This document shows positions 45,622 to 55,061 of a stretch of 64,000 nt of DNA, in pieces. The DNA is from Erwinia sp039023475 (GTDB lineage Bacteria; Pseudomonadota; Gammaproteobacteria; Enterobacterales; Enterobacteriaceae), in assembly GCF_039023475.1 (NCBI RefSeq), contig NZ_JBCHVB010000002.1:310001-374000 (forward strand). The letters are read 5' to 3'. The first letter of the stretch is position 1. Each line of letters starts with the position of its first letter. The position numbers and the translations under genes were made by a program. Under the pieces are notes generated by a model, which was not told where the DNA came from, did no database searches, and saw only the letters and a list, made by a program, of their open reading frames with translations.

Positions 45622-48495
45622 ATGACCCAGACTCTCAGCCAGCTTGAACATACCGGCGCGTTCATCGAACGCCATATTGGTCCATCGCAGGAGCAGCAGG
45701 CTGCCATGCTCAATGCTACCGGTGCCAGCTCCCTCAGCGACCTGATCGCGTCGATCGTGCCGGCTGACATCCAGCTGCCGGGCCCTCCCGCCGTAGGCGA
45801 GGCGGCGACCGAGCATCAGGCGCTGGCCGAGCTGAAGGCCATTGCCAGTCAGAATCAGGTCTACAAATCTTACATCGGCATGGGTTACTCCCCGGTGCTG
45901 ACTCCGCCGGTGATTCTGCGCAACATGCTTGAGAATCCGGGCTGGTACACCGCCTACACGCCTTATCAGCCGGAAGTATCGCAGGGTCGTCTTGAGGCGC
46001 TGCTCAACTTCCAGCAGGTAACGCTGGATCTGACCGGGCTGGATATCGCCTCTGCCTCGCTGCTTGATGAAGCGACGGCGGCCGCCGAAGCGATGGCGAT
46101 GGCGAAACGCGTCAGTAAGCTGAAAACGGCCAACCGCTTCTTTGTGGCGGAAGACGTTCATCCGCAGACGCTGGACGTGGTGCGTACGCGTGCGGAAACG
46201 TTCGGATTTGAAATTCTGGTCGATAAGGCGGAGAAAGTCCTCGATCATCAGGATATCTTTGGCGTGCTGCTACAGCAGGTTGGCACCACTGGCGAAGCGC
46301 ACGACTACACGGCGCTGATCGCTGAGCTGAAAAGCCGTAAAGCGATCGTCAGCGTTGCGGCGGATTTTATGGCGCTGGTACAGCTTCAGGCGCCTGGCCG
46401 ACAGGGCGCGGATATCGTCTTCGGCTCCGCCCAGCGTTTCGGCGTGCCGATGGGCTACGGCGGCCCGCATGCGGCGTTCTTCGCCGCGCGGGATGAGCAT
46501 AAGCGCTCAATGCCGGGACGCATTATTGGCGTTTCCCGCGATGCGGCGGGCAACACCGCGCTGCGTATGGCAATGCAGACGCGTGAGCAGCATATCCGCC
46601 GCGAGAAGGCGAACTCTAACATCTGTACCTCTCAGGTGTTGCTGGCGAATATTGCCAGCCTCTATGCGGTGTTCCACGGCCCGGTTGGGCTGAAGCGCAT
46701 CGCCGCACGCATTCATCGCCTGACGGATATCCTGGCTGCCGGTTTGCAAAAGGGCGGACTGGCGCTGCGTCACGCGACCTGGTTTGACACGCTGACCGTT
46801 GAGGTGGCGGATAAAGCCGCCGTGCTCGATCGGGCGCTGAGCTTCGGCGTTAACCTGCGCACCGACATCCATAACGCGGTGGGGATCACGCTGGATGAAA
46901 CCACCTCCCGTGAAGATGTGGCCGCGCTGTTCTCCATTCTGCTGGGTGAAGAACATGGTCAGGATATCGACGCGCTCGACGCGGCGGTTGCCAGCGGGAG
47001 CCCGACGATACCGGCTGCGCTGCAGCGTCAGGACGCTATCCTGACCCATCCGGTCTTTAACCGGCATCACAGTGAGACTGAGATGATGCGCTACATGCAC
47101 AGCCTTGAGCGCAAAGATCTTGCGCTGAACCAGGCGATGATTCCACTCGGCTCCTGCACCATGAAGCTGAACGCGGCAGCGGAGATGATTCCGATCACCT
47201 GGCCGGAATTTGCCGGGCTGCATCCGTTCTGTCCGGCGGATCAGGCCACCGGCTACCTGCAAATGATTGGTCAGCTTTCCCAGTGGCTGGTGCAGCTGAC
47301 CGGCTACGACGCGCTTTGCATGCAGCCAAACTCAGGCGCTCAGGGCGAATATGCCGGGCTGCTGGCCATCCGGCGCTACCATGAAAGCCGCAACGAAGGC
47401 GGACGTAACGTTTGTCTGATCCCAAGCTCCGCGCACGGAACTAACCCCGCCTCCGCGCAGATGGCCGGAATGTCCGTGGTGGTGGTCGCCTGTGACAAGC
47501 AGGGCAACATCGACCTGCACGATTTGCGGATGAAGGCGGAGCAGACCGGCGAGGCGCTCTCCTGCATTATGGTGACTTACCCCTCAACGCACGGCGTTTA
47601 TGAAGAAACCATCCGCGAGGTTTGTCAGATCGTTCATCAGTTCGGTGGCCAGGTTTACCTTGATGGTGCCAATATGAATGCTCAGGTGGGCATCACCACG
47701 CCGGGTTATATCGGGGCGGACGTCTCTCACCTGAACCTGCATAAAACCTTCTGTATTCCGCACGGCGGCGGCGGACCGGGCATGGGCCCGATCGGCGTGA
47801 AGGCGCACCTGGCACCTTTTGTGCCCGGTCACAGCGTGGTGCAGATTGATGGCGTGCTGACCCAGCAGGGCGCCGTCTCCGCGGCACCTTTCGGCAGCGC
47901 GTCAATCCTGCCAATCAGCTGGATGTATATCCGGATGATGGGCGCGGAAGGGCTGAAGCAGGCCAGTTCTGTCGCCATTCTTAACGCCAACTACATTGCG
48001 ACCCGCCTGCAGTCGGCCTATCCGATCCTCTATACCGGACGCGACGGGCGCGTGGCGCACGAATGCATCCTGGATATCCGACCGCTGAAAGAGCAGACGG
48101 GGATCAGCGAGCTGGATATCGCCAAGCGCCTGATTGACTACGGCTTCCACGCGCCGACGATGTCCTTCCCGGTCGCCGGAACGCTGATGGTGGAGCCGAC
48201 GGAGTCAGAAAGCAAAATCGAACTGGATCGCTTTATTGATGCGATGCTCTCCATTCGCATGGAGATCGATCGCGTTGCCGACGGAGAGTGGCCGGCTGAC
48301 GATAATCCGCTGGTTAATGCCCCGCATACCCAGATGGAGATCGTCGGTGAGTGGGCGCATCCCTACAGCCGTGAGCTGGCCGTCTTCCCGGCCGGCAGCG
48401 AGAACAAGTACTGGCCAACGGTGAAGCGTCTGGATGATGTGTATGGCGACCGTAACCTGTTCTGCTCCTGCGTGCCGATGAGCGAATATGAGTAG
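45622..48495 (+). CDS. gcvP: Glycine dehydrogenase (decarboxylating), P protein
   Basis: Pyridoxal phosphate enzyme that decarboxylates glycine and loads the aminomethyl group on GcvH. The start is the ATG at 45622 (MTQTLSQLEHTGAF), giving 957 residues, the E. coli length. The PLP lysine lies in HLNLHKTFCIPHGGGG near residue 706, followed by the glycine-rich loop. The last gene of gcvTHP; a terminator follows at 48521-48545. Confidence 0.98.
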   Translation: MTQTLSQLEHTGAFIERHIGPSQEQQAAMLNATGASSLSDLIASIVPADIQLPGPPAVGEAATEHQALAELKAIASQNQVYKSYIGMGYSPVLTPPVILRNMLENPGWYTAYTPYQPEVSQGRLEALLNFQQVTLDLTGLDIASASLLDEATAAAEAMAMAKRVSKLKTANRFFVAEDVHPQTLDVVRTRAETFGFEILVDKAEKVLDHQDIFGVLLQQVGTTGEAHDYTALIAELKSRKAIVSVAADFMALVQLQAPGRQGADIVFGSAQRFGVPMGYGGPHAAFFAARDEHKRSMPGRIIGVSRDAAGNTALRMAMQTREQHIRREKANSNICTSQVLLANIASLYAVFHGPVGLKRIAARIHRLTDILAAGLQKGGLALRHATWFDTLTVEVADKAAVLDRALSFGVNLRTDIHNAVGITLDETTSREDVAALFSILLGEEHGQDIDALDAAVASGSPTIPAALQRQDAILTHPVFNRHHSETEMMRYMHSLERKDLALNQAMIPLGSCTMKLNAAAEMIPITWPEFAGLHPFCPADQATGYLQMIGQLSQWLVQLTGYDALCMQPNSGAQGEYAGLLAIRRYHESRNEGGRNVCLIPSSAHGTNPASAQMAGMSVVVVACDKQGNIDLHDLRMKAEQTGEALSCIMVTYPSTHGVYEETIREVCQIVHQFGGQVYLDGANMNAQVGITTPGYIGADVSHLNLHKTFCIPHGGGGPGMGPIGVKAHLAPFVPGHSVVQIDGVLTQQGAVSAAPFGSASILPISWMYIRMMGAEGLKQASSVAILNANYIATRLQSAYPILYTGRDGRVAHECILDIRPLKEQTGISELDIAKRLIDYGFHAPTMSFPVAGTLMVEPTESESKIELDRFIDAMLSIRMEIDRVADGEWPADDNPLVNAPHTQMEIVGEWAHPYSRELAVFPAGSENKYWPTVKRLDDVYGDRNLFCSCVPMSEYE

Positions 48496-48520
48496 TCTGG
48501 CGTTTTAAGCTAAAGTTGAG

Positions 48521-48545
48521 AGGGCACGGTAAGTGCCCTTTTTTT
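48521..48545 (+). terminator. Rho-independent terminator of gcvTHP
   Basis: Stem AGGGCAC / GTGCCCT with a five-base loop is followed by seven T. It lies just before the next gene, which argues for the 48558 start of that gene. Confidence 0.9.
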
Positions 48546-48557
48546 ATGGGAAAACGA

Positions 48558-49301
48558 ATGAATATTGCGTTAGTGACCGGCGGCAGCCGGGGCATCGGGC
48601 GGGAAACCTCATTACTGCTGGCCCAGCGCGGTTTTAACGTGGCGGTGAACTATCGTCAGAACGCCGCTGCGGCAGAAGACGTGGTGGCGCTGATAACGGC
48701 GCGGGGCGGCAGGGCGTTTGCAGTCCAGGCTGATATCGCCGACGAACGGCAGGTTGTGGCGATGTTTGAACAGATTGACCAGCAGCCGGGCCAGCTCCGC
48801 GCACTGGTGAATAATGCCGGGATCCTTTTTCAGCAGGCCAGCGTGGAACAGCTGACAGCGGAGCGAATCAACCGGGTCTTTGCCACAAATGTGACAGGCT
48901 GTTTTATCTGCTGCCGTGAAGCCGTAAAAAGGATGGCTCACCACCATGGCGGAGAAGGCGGCGCTATTGTGAACGTCTCCTCAGCGGCAGCGCGGCTGGG
49001 CGCGCCCGGCGAGTATGTCGATTATGCGGCATCAAAAGGGGCGATGGATACGCTGACGAAAGGGCTTTCGCTTGAGGTGGCGGCTCAGGGTATCAGGGTG
49101 AACGGCGTACGCCCCGGTTTGATCTATACGGAAATGCACGCCGATGGCGGCGAGCCCGGCAGAGTGGATCGCGTTGCGCCCGGTTTGCCCATGCAGCGTG
49201 GCGGGCAGCCTGTAGAGATCGCTCAGGCTATTTTGTGGCTGCTAAGCGACGAAGCTTCTTATGTTACCGGCACCTTCATTGATGCGGCGGGTGGACGGTA
49301 G
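48558..49301 (+). CDS. ygfF: YgfF-like SDR-family NAD(P) oxidoreductase
   Basis: Short-chain dehydrogenase of 247 residues. The cofactor motif TGGSRGIG is at about residues 7-14, NNAGI is near 86-90, the catalytic Ser lies in IVNVSSAAARLG, and the Tyr and Lys lie in YVDYAASKG. The start is set at MNIALVTGG; frames further up read through the gcvP terminator. E. coli ygfF is also next to gcvP. The substrate is unknown. Confidence 0.92.
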   Translation: MNIALVTGGSRGIGRETSLLLAQRGFNVAVNYRQNAAAAEDVVALITARGGRAFAVQADIADERQVVAMFEQIDQQPGQLRALVNNAGILFQQASVEQLTAERINRVFATNVTGCFICCREAVKRMAHHHGGEGGAIVNVSSAAARLGAPGEYVDYAASKGAMDTLTKGLSLEVAAQGIRVNGVRPGLIYTEMHADGGEPGRVDRVAPGLPMQRGGQPVEIAQAILWLLSDEASYVTGTFIDAAGGR

Positions 49302-49312
49302 GCCAGTTTAAT

Positions 49313-49336
49313 ACCGGGGCAAATATGCCCCGGCTT
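49313..49336. terminator. Terminator-like hairpin between ygfF and bglA
   Basis: Stem CCGGGGCA / TGCCCCGG with a four-base loop lies between converging genes. The T run is poor, so the call is moderate. Confidence 0.5.
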
Positions 49337-49394
49337 GTGCCCGGCTTCAGCGCCTTAACGGCAGGCGCAATAAGCTGTTTCGGTATATACCGGA

Positions 49395-50837
49395 CTAAAG
49401 ATCCGCTCCGTTGCTGGCGATTACCTGCTGATACCAGCCAAAGCTTTTCTTTTTCGAGCGGTTCATCGTTCCGCTGCCATCATCGTTCTTATCCACGTAA
49501 ATAAAGCCATAGCGTTTGCTGTACTGGCCGGTGGTAAAGGAGACGCAGTCGATGCAGCCCCAGGGCGTGTAGCCCATCAGCTCTACGCCGTCATAAAATA
49601 CCGCCAGCTTCATCTGCTCAATATGCGCCTGAAGATAGGCGATGCGGTAGTCATCGTTCACCACGCCGTTCTCATCCCGCTTGTCGATGGCTCCAAACCC
49701 ATTTTCCACGATAAACAGCGGCTTCTGATAGCGCTCATAAAGCGCCGCCAGGCTGTAGCGCAGGCCGACGGGATCGATTTGCCAGCCCCAGTCGGAGGCT
49801 TTGACGTGGGGATTAGGAACGCTGCCCTCAAAGCCGGATACCGCGCTGCCGCTGCCCTGGGCGTTAGCCTGCACCGCGTTGCTCATGTAATAGCTCAGGC
49901 CAATGTAATCTGCACACCCTTCGCGGAGGATCCGGGCATCGTCTTCCTGCATATCAATCTGATAACCCTTACGCGCCCACTCATTAAGAATATAAGAGGG
50001 GTAATAGCCGCGCATATGTACGTCGCCAAACAGATAGCGTTCCCGCATCGCTTCCTGAGCAAACATCACGTCATCGGGATGGCAGGACCAGGGATAGAGC
50101 GGCACCATGGCGATCATGCAGCCGATCTGAACATCCGGGTTGATCTCATGGCCCAGCTTAACCACGAGCGCGCTGGCGACGAACTGATGATGCAGCACCT
50201 GATACATCGCCTGTTCGGGGTTGTCATGCCGGGTAAATACCACGCCGGAACAGCAGTAGCCAAACAGCGGATATTTCCAGTTGCGCTGGTTGTTGATTTC
50301 GTTAAAGGTCATCCAGTACTTCACTTTACCTTTATAACGCTCCAGCACGACCTCGCTGAAGCGGACAAAGAAATCGACGACCTTGCGGTTCAGCCAGCCG
50401 CCATACTCTTTCACCAGATGGTAAGGCATTTCGAAATGCGAAAGGGTAATCACCGGCTCGATATTGTATTTCAGCAGCTCATCAAACAGATCGTCGTAAA
50501 ATTGCAGGCCCGCCTCGTTGGGCTCCTGCTCATCGCCGTTAGGGAAAATTCGCGTCCAGGCGATGGAGGTACGAAAACATTTGAAGCCCATTTCGGCGAA
50601 CAGCGCCACATCCTCTTTGTAGCGGGAGTAGAAATCTACCGCCTCATGGTTAGGATAACGGTAGCCCTCCTCAATGCCGTCCGTCATTACGCGATCCACG
50701 CCGTGGGCGCCGCCGGAAAGAACGTCAGCGATGCTGACGCCTTTACCGCCCCGATCCCACCCGCCTTCGACCTGGTGTGCGGCAACCGCGCCGCCCCAGA
50801 GAAAGTCTTTTGGTAACTGCTGATGTGTGCTCATCAA
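49395..50837 (-). CDS. bglA: 6-phospho-beta-glucosidase BglA (GH1)
   Basis: Cytoplasmic GH1 enzyme that hydrolyses phosphorylated beta-glucosides such as phospho-arbutin and phospho-cellobiose. It has 480 residues. The acid/base Glu is in TFNEINNQ (about residue 180), the nucleophile Glu is in IVENGFG (about 375), and the sugar-phosphate loop (KRYGFIYVDKNDDGSG) is near the C-terminus. It is the distal gene of a minus-strand group rpiR-PTS-bglA; E. coli bglA has no adjacent permease. Confidence 0.95.
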   Translation of the reverse strand: MMSTHQQLPKDFLWGGAVAAHQVEGGWDRGGKGVSIADVLSGGAHGVDRVMTDGIEEGYRYPNHEAVDFYSRYKEDVALFAEMGFKCFRTSIAWTRIFPNGDEQEPNEAGLQFYDDLFDELLKYNIEPVITLSHFEMPYHLVKEYGGWLNRKVVDFFVRFSEVVLERYKGKVKYWMTFNEINNQRNWKYPLFGYCCSGVVFTRHDNPEQAMYQVLHHQFVASALVVKLGHEINPDVQIGCMIAMVPLYPWSCHPDDVMFAQEAMRERYLFGDVHMRGYYPSYILNEWARKGYQIDMQEDDARILREGCADYIGLSYYMSNAVQANAQGSGSAVSGFEGSVPNPHVKASDWGWQIDPVGLRYSLAALYERYQKPLFIVENGFGAIDKRDENGVVNDDYRIAYLQAHIEQMKLAVFYDGVELMGYTPWGCIDCVSFTTGQYSKRYGFIYVDKNDDGSGTMNRSKKKSFGWYQQVIASNGADL

Positions 50838-50887
50838 TCCCGTCCTGTTGATTAAAGGTATTCTGAGGGCCTGTTCACCCTCCTGTA

Positions 50888-52402
50888 TCAGGCCTGTGAA
50901 GGCTTAAGCTGCGCGTCGCCGGCGCGGGGAGCATCCGGCTGCTCTTTAAAGCCTGCCAGCCAGGTAAACAGCGCCCCCAGGACAAACGCAACGCTTATCG
51001 AAAGCAGAAAGCCCAGGAACTGCGGCATATGGCCTTCTTTAAAGAAGACCGGCAGCACCGCAATGCCGGGCAGGCAGTAGCTCCAGGAAACGGCGTTAAA
51101 CAGCCCGGCTATCGCACCGCCGATAGCGCCAGCAAGACAGCCGCAGATCATGGGGCGTTTCAGCCTGAGCGCCACGCCGTAGATCGCAGGTTCGGTAATG
51201 CCGAACAGCGCCGTCAGGCCGGCGGAGAGCGCCACGCGCCGCATCTCCTGATCTTTTGCCTTCAGCCAGACGCCGAAGGTCGCGCCCGCCATGGCAAAGA
51301 CGGGCGAGGCCTGAAGCCCGGTAAAGGTGTCATAACCCAGGGTCGCATAGTTACCTACCGTAACGGGCGTAATGCCCCAGTGCACGCCCAGCGTCACCAG
51401 CGGCATCCACAGCGCGCCTACCACAAAGCCGGCGATAGAAGGACTGAGGGCATAAAGGGTGTTATAGACGCCGCCGATCGCGCCGCCAATCGCATTGCCG
51501 ATTGGGCCGAAGGCCAGCAGGGTGAGCGGCACCATAATGGCGATGCAGAACATGGGCGTGAAAAGATTACGGATCACCAGCGGCAAAATGCGCTCGAAGA
51601 AGCGCTGAAGATAAGACATCACCCAGACCATCAGAATGACCGGGATCACTGAAGCGGTGTAGCTCAGGTACTTTACCGGCAGACCGAAGAAGTCGAGCGC
51701 CGGAGCATCGACGGGAATACCCGCGACGCCGGAAAGAATTTTAGCGATCTCCGGATTGCTGACCGCCTCTTTCATCAGCTGCTGCATGGCCGGATCCGCT
51801 GAGTTGACCAGAAGGATTTTGTTGGCGGTCAGCATGTTCATATAGTCGGGACTGACCAGCGCGCAGGCAGCAATCACGGCGGTGAACGGATTCACGTTAA
51901 ATTTCCTGGCGGCGGTGAAGGCCACCATCACCGGCAGGAAAGTGAAGCCGGTCCAGGAGACAAAGTTCAGAATCCGCGAGGCGCCGCTTGCCGGGTCCAT
52001 CCAGCCGAGGGCGGTCACCAGGGACAGAATACCCTGCAAAATGCCGCAGGCGGCGAGTGGATAAAGGAAAGGGGCAAAGATACTGGAGATAATATCCATC
52101 AGGCGGCTGACGATGCCGACATGAGGCGCGGAAACGGCGGCATTTTCATCAATAGTGACGTGACGAAGCACCTCCCGGTAAGCGTCGCCAACGTGGTTTC
52201 CGATAACCACCTGCAGCTGGCCGCCTGCCTCGATAACGGTAATAACGCCTTTGACGCGTTTTAGCTGCTCTTTATTCACCTTATTATGGTCTTTGATGAT
52301 AAACCGCAGCCGGGTGGCGCAATGCGTGACATTAATCACATTATCGCTGCCGCCAATAAACTCAATTATTTCCACTGCTGACTGGGCATAGTTCAGCGCC
52401 AT
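50888..52402 (-). CDS. PTS beta-glucoside EIIBC permease
   Basis: Membrane sugar phosphotransferase of 504 residues. The EIIB domain (about 1-85) carries the phosphorylated Cys28 in NVTHCATRLRF; the EIIC domain has about ten hydrophobic segments and the family segment GITEPAIYGVALRLKRP. No EIIA domain follows, so a separate EIIA (for example Crr) must supply phosphate, as for AscF. It lies 50 bases before bglA and should feed it phospho-beta-glucosides. Confidence 0.92.
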   Translation of the reverse strand: MALNYAQSAVEIIEFIGGSDNVINVTHCATRLRFIIKDHNKVNKEQLKRVKGVITVIEAGGQLQVVIGNHVGDAYREVLRHVTIDENAAVSAPHVGIVSRLMDIISSIFAPFLYPLAACGILQGILSLVTALGWMDPASGASRILNFVSWTGFTFLPVMVAFTAARKFNVNPFTAVIAACALVSPDYMNMLTANKILLVNSADPAMQQLMKEAVSNPEIAKILSGVAGIPVDAPALDFFGLPVKYLSYTASVIPVILMVWVMSYLQRFFERILPLVIRNLFTPMFCIAIMVPLTLLAFGPIGNAIGGAIGGVYNTLYALSPSIAGFVVGALWMPLVTLGVHWGITPVTVGNYATLGYDTFTGLQASPVFAMAGATFGVWLKAKDQEMRRVALSAGLTALFGITEPAIYGVALRLKRPMICGCLAGAIGGAIAGLFNAVSWSYCLPGIAVLPVFFKEGHMPQFLGFLLSISVAFVLGALFTWLAGFKEQPDAPRAGDAQLKPSQA

Positions 52403-52511
52403 GGTTATCTCCTCGGTAGGGTACGTTTACTCCTGCGGCAGGGCTGCCGTGGAGCATTTGGTTTTATTATTGCGGTGAGTTTATCAACGGAAAAAAGAAA
52501 GTCACGATATA

Positions 52512-52537
52512 ACAAATCCGCGCCGGGCGTGATTTGT
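52512..52537. promoter_or_regulatory. Inverted repeat, candidate operator for the PTS-bglA operon
   Basis: ACAAATC and GATTTGT are perfect inverted halves separated by 12 bases (52512-52518, 52531-52537). The repeat lies 110-135 bases before the PTS start and next to the rpiR gene end, a plausible place for the regulator to bind. No matching known consensus was recognised. Confidence 0.4.
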
Positions 52538-52562
52538 CACATGCAAAAAACAGGGTGTTTTT

Positions 52563-53336
52563 TTATTTAAGCCGCCCGGCGAGCCGGCGGCCAATCGTTT
52601 CCAGAATATAGATCACGGGAACCTGGGTAGTGACGTCATATTCGTCGGAGACCAGCAGCTGCGGCATATGGTAGGAAAGATTGAAGTCCGCCATCTTTGC
52701 CAGGGATGAGTTGTCATTATTGGTAATGGTAATAACCTGGCAGCGATGCAGGCTGAACTGGCTGGCAAGGCGTAAAATTTCCGGCGTTTCTCCCGACACG
52801 GATAATATAATCGCCACCGCATCTTTATACATATCGCTGTTAACAGGATAATAAGGATCGTCAATATAATTACTAAACTTGCCGACATTTGAAAAGAAAC
52901 GGGCACCATATTTCCCTAATGTGCCTGAGGTCCCCGCGCCGACAAAAATAATACGTTCGGCGCAGGCCAGCTGCGTGACCGCTTTATCAATTAGCGAGTC
53001 GAACTCTTCATTATTAATACTTTTAAAGAAGCTGACGATTTCGCTGATGCCGGAGTAGCCCGGCTGACGCTGCTCCTGCTCAAGCCAGATCCTGAAGCGA
53101 ATGCGGAACTCGGAATAGCCGTCGCAGTTCATCTTGCGGCAAAAACGCAGCACCGTCGTGGTGGAGACCGAGGCCGCGTCCGCGAGTTCCCGGATGGTCA
53201 TATACATAACCTTGTCCCGGTTTTTAACCGTGAAATTATAAACCTGGAGTTCCAGATCGTTCAGGGTGGCAAGATTATGGTGCGTGAACATAGCGGCGCT
53301 CAAAGTCCCGGGACTCACTACCTTAGCAGATTTCAT
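52563..53336 (-). CDS. MurR/RpiR-family transcriptional regulator
   Basis: This 257-residue regulator has an N-terminal helix-turn-helix (MTIRELADAASVSTTTVLRFCRKMN, about residues 45-70) and a C-terminal SIS sugar-phosphate domain (IIFVGAGTSGTLGKYGARFF near 139). It sits upstream of the PTS-bglA pair on the same strand, so it probably senses a phosphorylated beta-glucoside or glucose-6-phosphate and controls them. The start is uncertain: the first ATG is used, but the ATG at 53291 is possible. Confidence 0.88.
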   Translation of the reverse strand: MKSAKVVSPGTLSAAMFTHHNLATLNDLELQVYNFTVKNRDKVMYMTIRELADAASVSTTTVLRFCRKMNCDGYSEFRIRFRIWLEQEQRQPGYSGISEIVSFFKSINNEEFDSLIDKAVTQLACAERIIFVGAGTSGTLGKYGARFFSNVGKFSNYIDDPYYPVNSDMYKDAVAIILSVSGETPEILRLASQFSLHRCQVITITNNDNSSLAKMADFNLSYHMPQLLVSDEYDVTTQVPVIYILETIGRRLAGRLK

Positions 53337-53512
53337 CCCGGTCGTGGTGGCGATTCGCCGTGCGTGCAGCGTGACTCACAAACGTCTGCCGGAAAAAGAA
53401 GCAGGGAGCGAAAAGCAAGCGGCAAAATGTCTGTCCAGGCGGCCTTTGGCACATCCGTGTTGCTGCGGGCGCGCTGTTTCGCAGGCATTCACCCGGAGAA
53501 GCAATAGTCAGA

Positions 53513-54121
53513 CTACAGCAGCCAGCCTTTCTGCTGTGCCCGCTCAAGATGGTTTTTCAGGTACTGCCACAGCGCCGGCCACTCTGCCGCCAGCGCCAGA
53601 TTCCGGGCCAGCACCTGTTCGAGGCGGATTTCGTTTTCTATCCAGCTCCGGCCCTCATTATGCAGGTTCTGAATAATAGGCAGGGCGCGATCGAGCATAT
53701 TGGCGAAGCGCGCGTCGGCGGTTTCGCCCGCTTCATACTCATCCCAGAGACCGCGGAAGCGGTCACGCAGCGCGGAAGGCAGCAGGCTGAATATGCGATC
53801 GGCGGCGGCCATCTCCTGCTGGTGGATAGCATCCCGGGCAGCAAGGTCGTAGACCATTACATCTCCGGCATCGATTTCCACCACGTCGTGCAGCAGCGCC
53901 ATCTGCACTACGCGCGGCACGTCCACCGGGAAGCCGACGTAAGGCGCGAGGCTCATGGCCGCGACGGCCAGATGCCAGCTGTGCTCGGCGGAGTTCTCGT
54001 GGCGCGAATTGCCCACCAGGCGAGTGCGTCGCTCAACGCGTTTCAGTTTGTCCAGTTCCATCAGAAACTGCATCACTTCTGTCATTTCACCAAAATCTAA
54101 CGCGGATACCTTACCGGACAT
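53513..54121 (-). CDS. HD-domain phosphohydrolase (COG1896 / HDDC2-like)
   Basis: A 202-residue HD protein. Metal ligands are visible: His41/His47 (HENSAEH), the HD pair H78-D79 (LLHDVVEIDAGD), and a later Asp in ANMLDRALPIIQN. The family includes 5'-deoxynucleotidases such as YfbR, but sequence detail is closer to the HDDC2/YpgQ side, so the substrate is open. It is not part of the E. coli bglA-trhA interval. Confidence 0.8.
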   Translation of the reverse strand: MSGKVSALDFGEMTEVMQFLMELDKLKRVERRTRLVGNSRHENSAEHSWHLAVAAMSLAPYVGFPVDVPRVVQMALLHDVVEIDAGDVMVYDLAARDAIHQQEMAAADRIFSLLPSALRDRFRGLWDEYEAGETADARFANMLDRALPIIQNLHNEGRSWIENEIRLEQVLARNLALAAEWPALWQYLKNHLERAQQKGWLL

Positions 54122-54377
54122 GCTTCGCCTCGCGATTCCCTGAGGAAAAAAGTTAAGGAGGATTGTAAGGTAATCGTTTGCTTTTTTCTTTTCGAAAAGT
54201 GTTACATCCCTTCACAGACTTATTTGAGCTTACACCTGTACACTGAAAAAGAAGTCTGTCAGGCTGGCTTGCACATCTTCTACACAAAGGTGGGGTGCAA
54301 CGCCCGCTACCCGCAATGATGTGATTTAAAACAGCACTGCGGCCTTCACATTGTCAGGTTCAGGAGTTACAAAGTTC

Positions 54378-55031
54378 ATGACAGAAAAATCATTAACGGA
54401 ACAGGATTATTCGCCCGCCGAGGAAATGGCCAACAGCATCAGTCACGGAATTGGTTTTCTCTTCGGCATTGTCGGTCTGGTACTGCTGTTGATGCAGGCC
54501 ACTGAAAGCCATGCGGACTTTCTCGCTATAACCAGCTACAGCCTCTATGGCGGCAGCATGATCCTGCTGTTTCTGGCCTCCACCCTTTACCATGCGATAC
54601 CCCATCCGCATGCCAAACGCTGGCTTAAAAAGCTCGATCACTGCGCGATTTATCTTCTGATTGCGGGAACCTATACGCCGTTTTTGCTGATCGGACTGAA
54701 ATCGCCGCTGGCGCACGGGCTGATGGGGGTAATCTGGGGGCTGGCGCTGGCAGGCATCCTCTTTAAGCTGCTTTTTGTGCACCGCTTTGAAAAACTTTCG
54801 GTAATAACCTATCTGCTGATGGGCTGGCTTTCACTGATTGTGATCTGGCAACTGGCGCTGAAGCTGCCGGCTGGGGGTATCTGGCTGCTGGCGGCGGGTG
54901 GGGTGATCTATTCGCTGGGCGTCATCTTTTACGTGTCGAAGCGTATTCCTTTTAACCACGCCATCTGGCACGGCTTTGTGCTGGCGGGCTGCCTCTGCCA
55001 CTTCCTCTCTATTTATCTTTATGTGATCTGA
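54378..55031 (+). CDS. trhA: Hemolysin III-type membrane protein TrhA (YqfA)
   Basis: Seven-helix membrane protein of the PAQR/hemolysin III family, 217 residues. Family segments are ANSISHGIGF, STLYHAIPHPHAKRWLKKLDH and FNHAIWHGFVLAG, with conserved histidines and an aspartate that may bind metal. The start is the ATG at 54378 after AGGAG. In E. coli TrhA affects membrane energetics and lipid composition; the activity is not firmly known. Confidence 0.93.
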   Translation: MTEKSLTEQDYSPAEEMANSISHGIGFLFGIVGLVLLLMQATESHADFLAITSYSLYGGSMILLFLASTLYHAIPHPHAKRWLKKLDHCAIYLLIAGTYTPFLLIGLKSPLAHGLMGVIWGLALAGILFKLLFVHRFEKLSVITYLLMGWLSLIVIWQLALKLPAGGIWLLAAGGVIYSLGVIFYVSKRIPFNHAIWHGFVLAGCLCHFLSIYLYVI

Positions 55032-55034
55032 ATT

Positions 55035-55056
55035 GGGGGCCAGCCGGCCCCCGTTT
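55035..55056. terminator. Bidirectional terminator-like hairpin between trhA and ygfZ
   Basis: Stem GGGGGCC / GGCCCCC with a four-base loop is followed by GTTT on the plus side. It lies between converging genes. Confidence 0.65.
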
Positions 55057-55061
55057 ACAGG

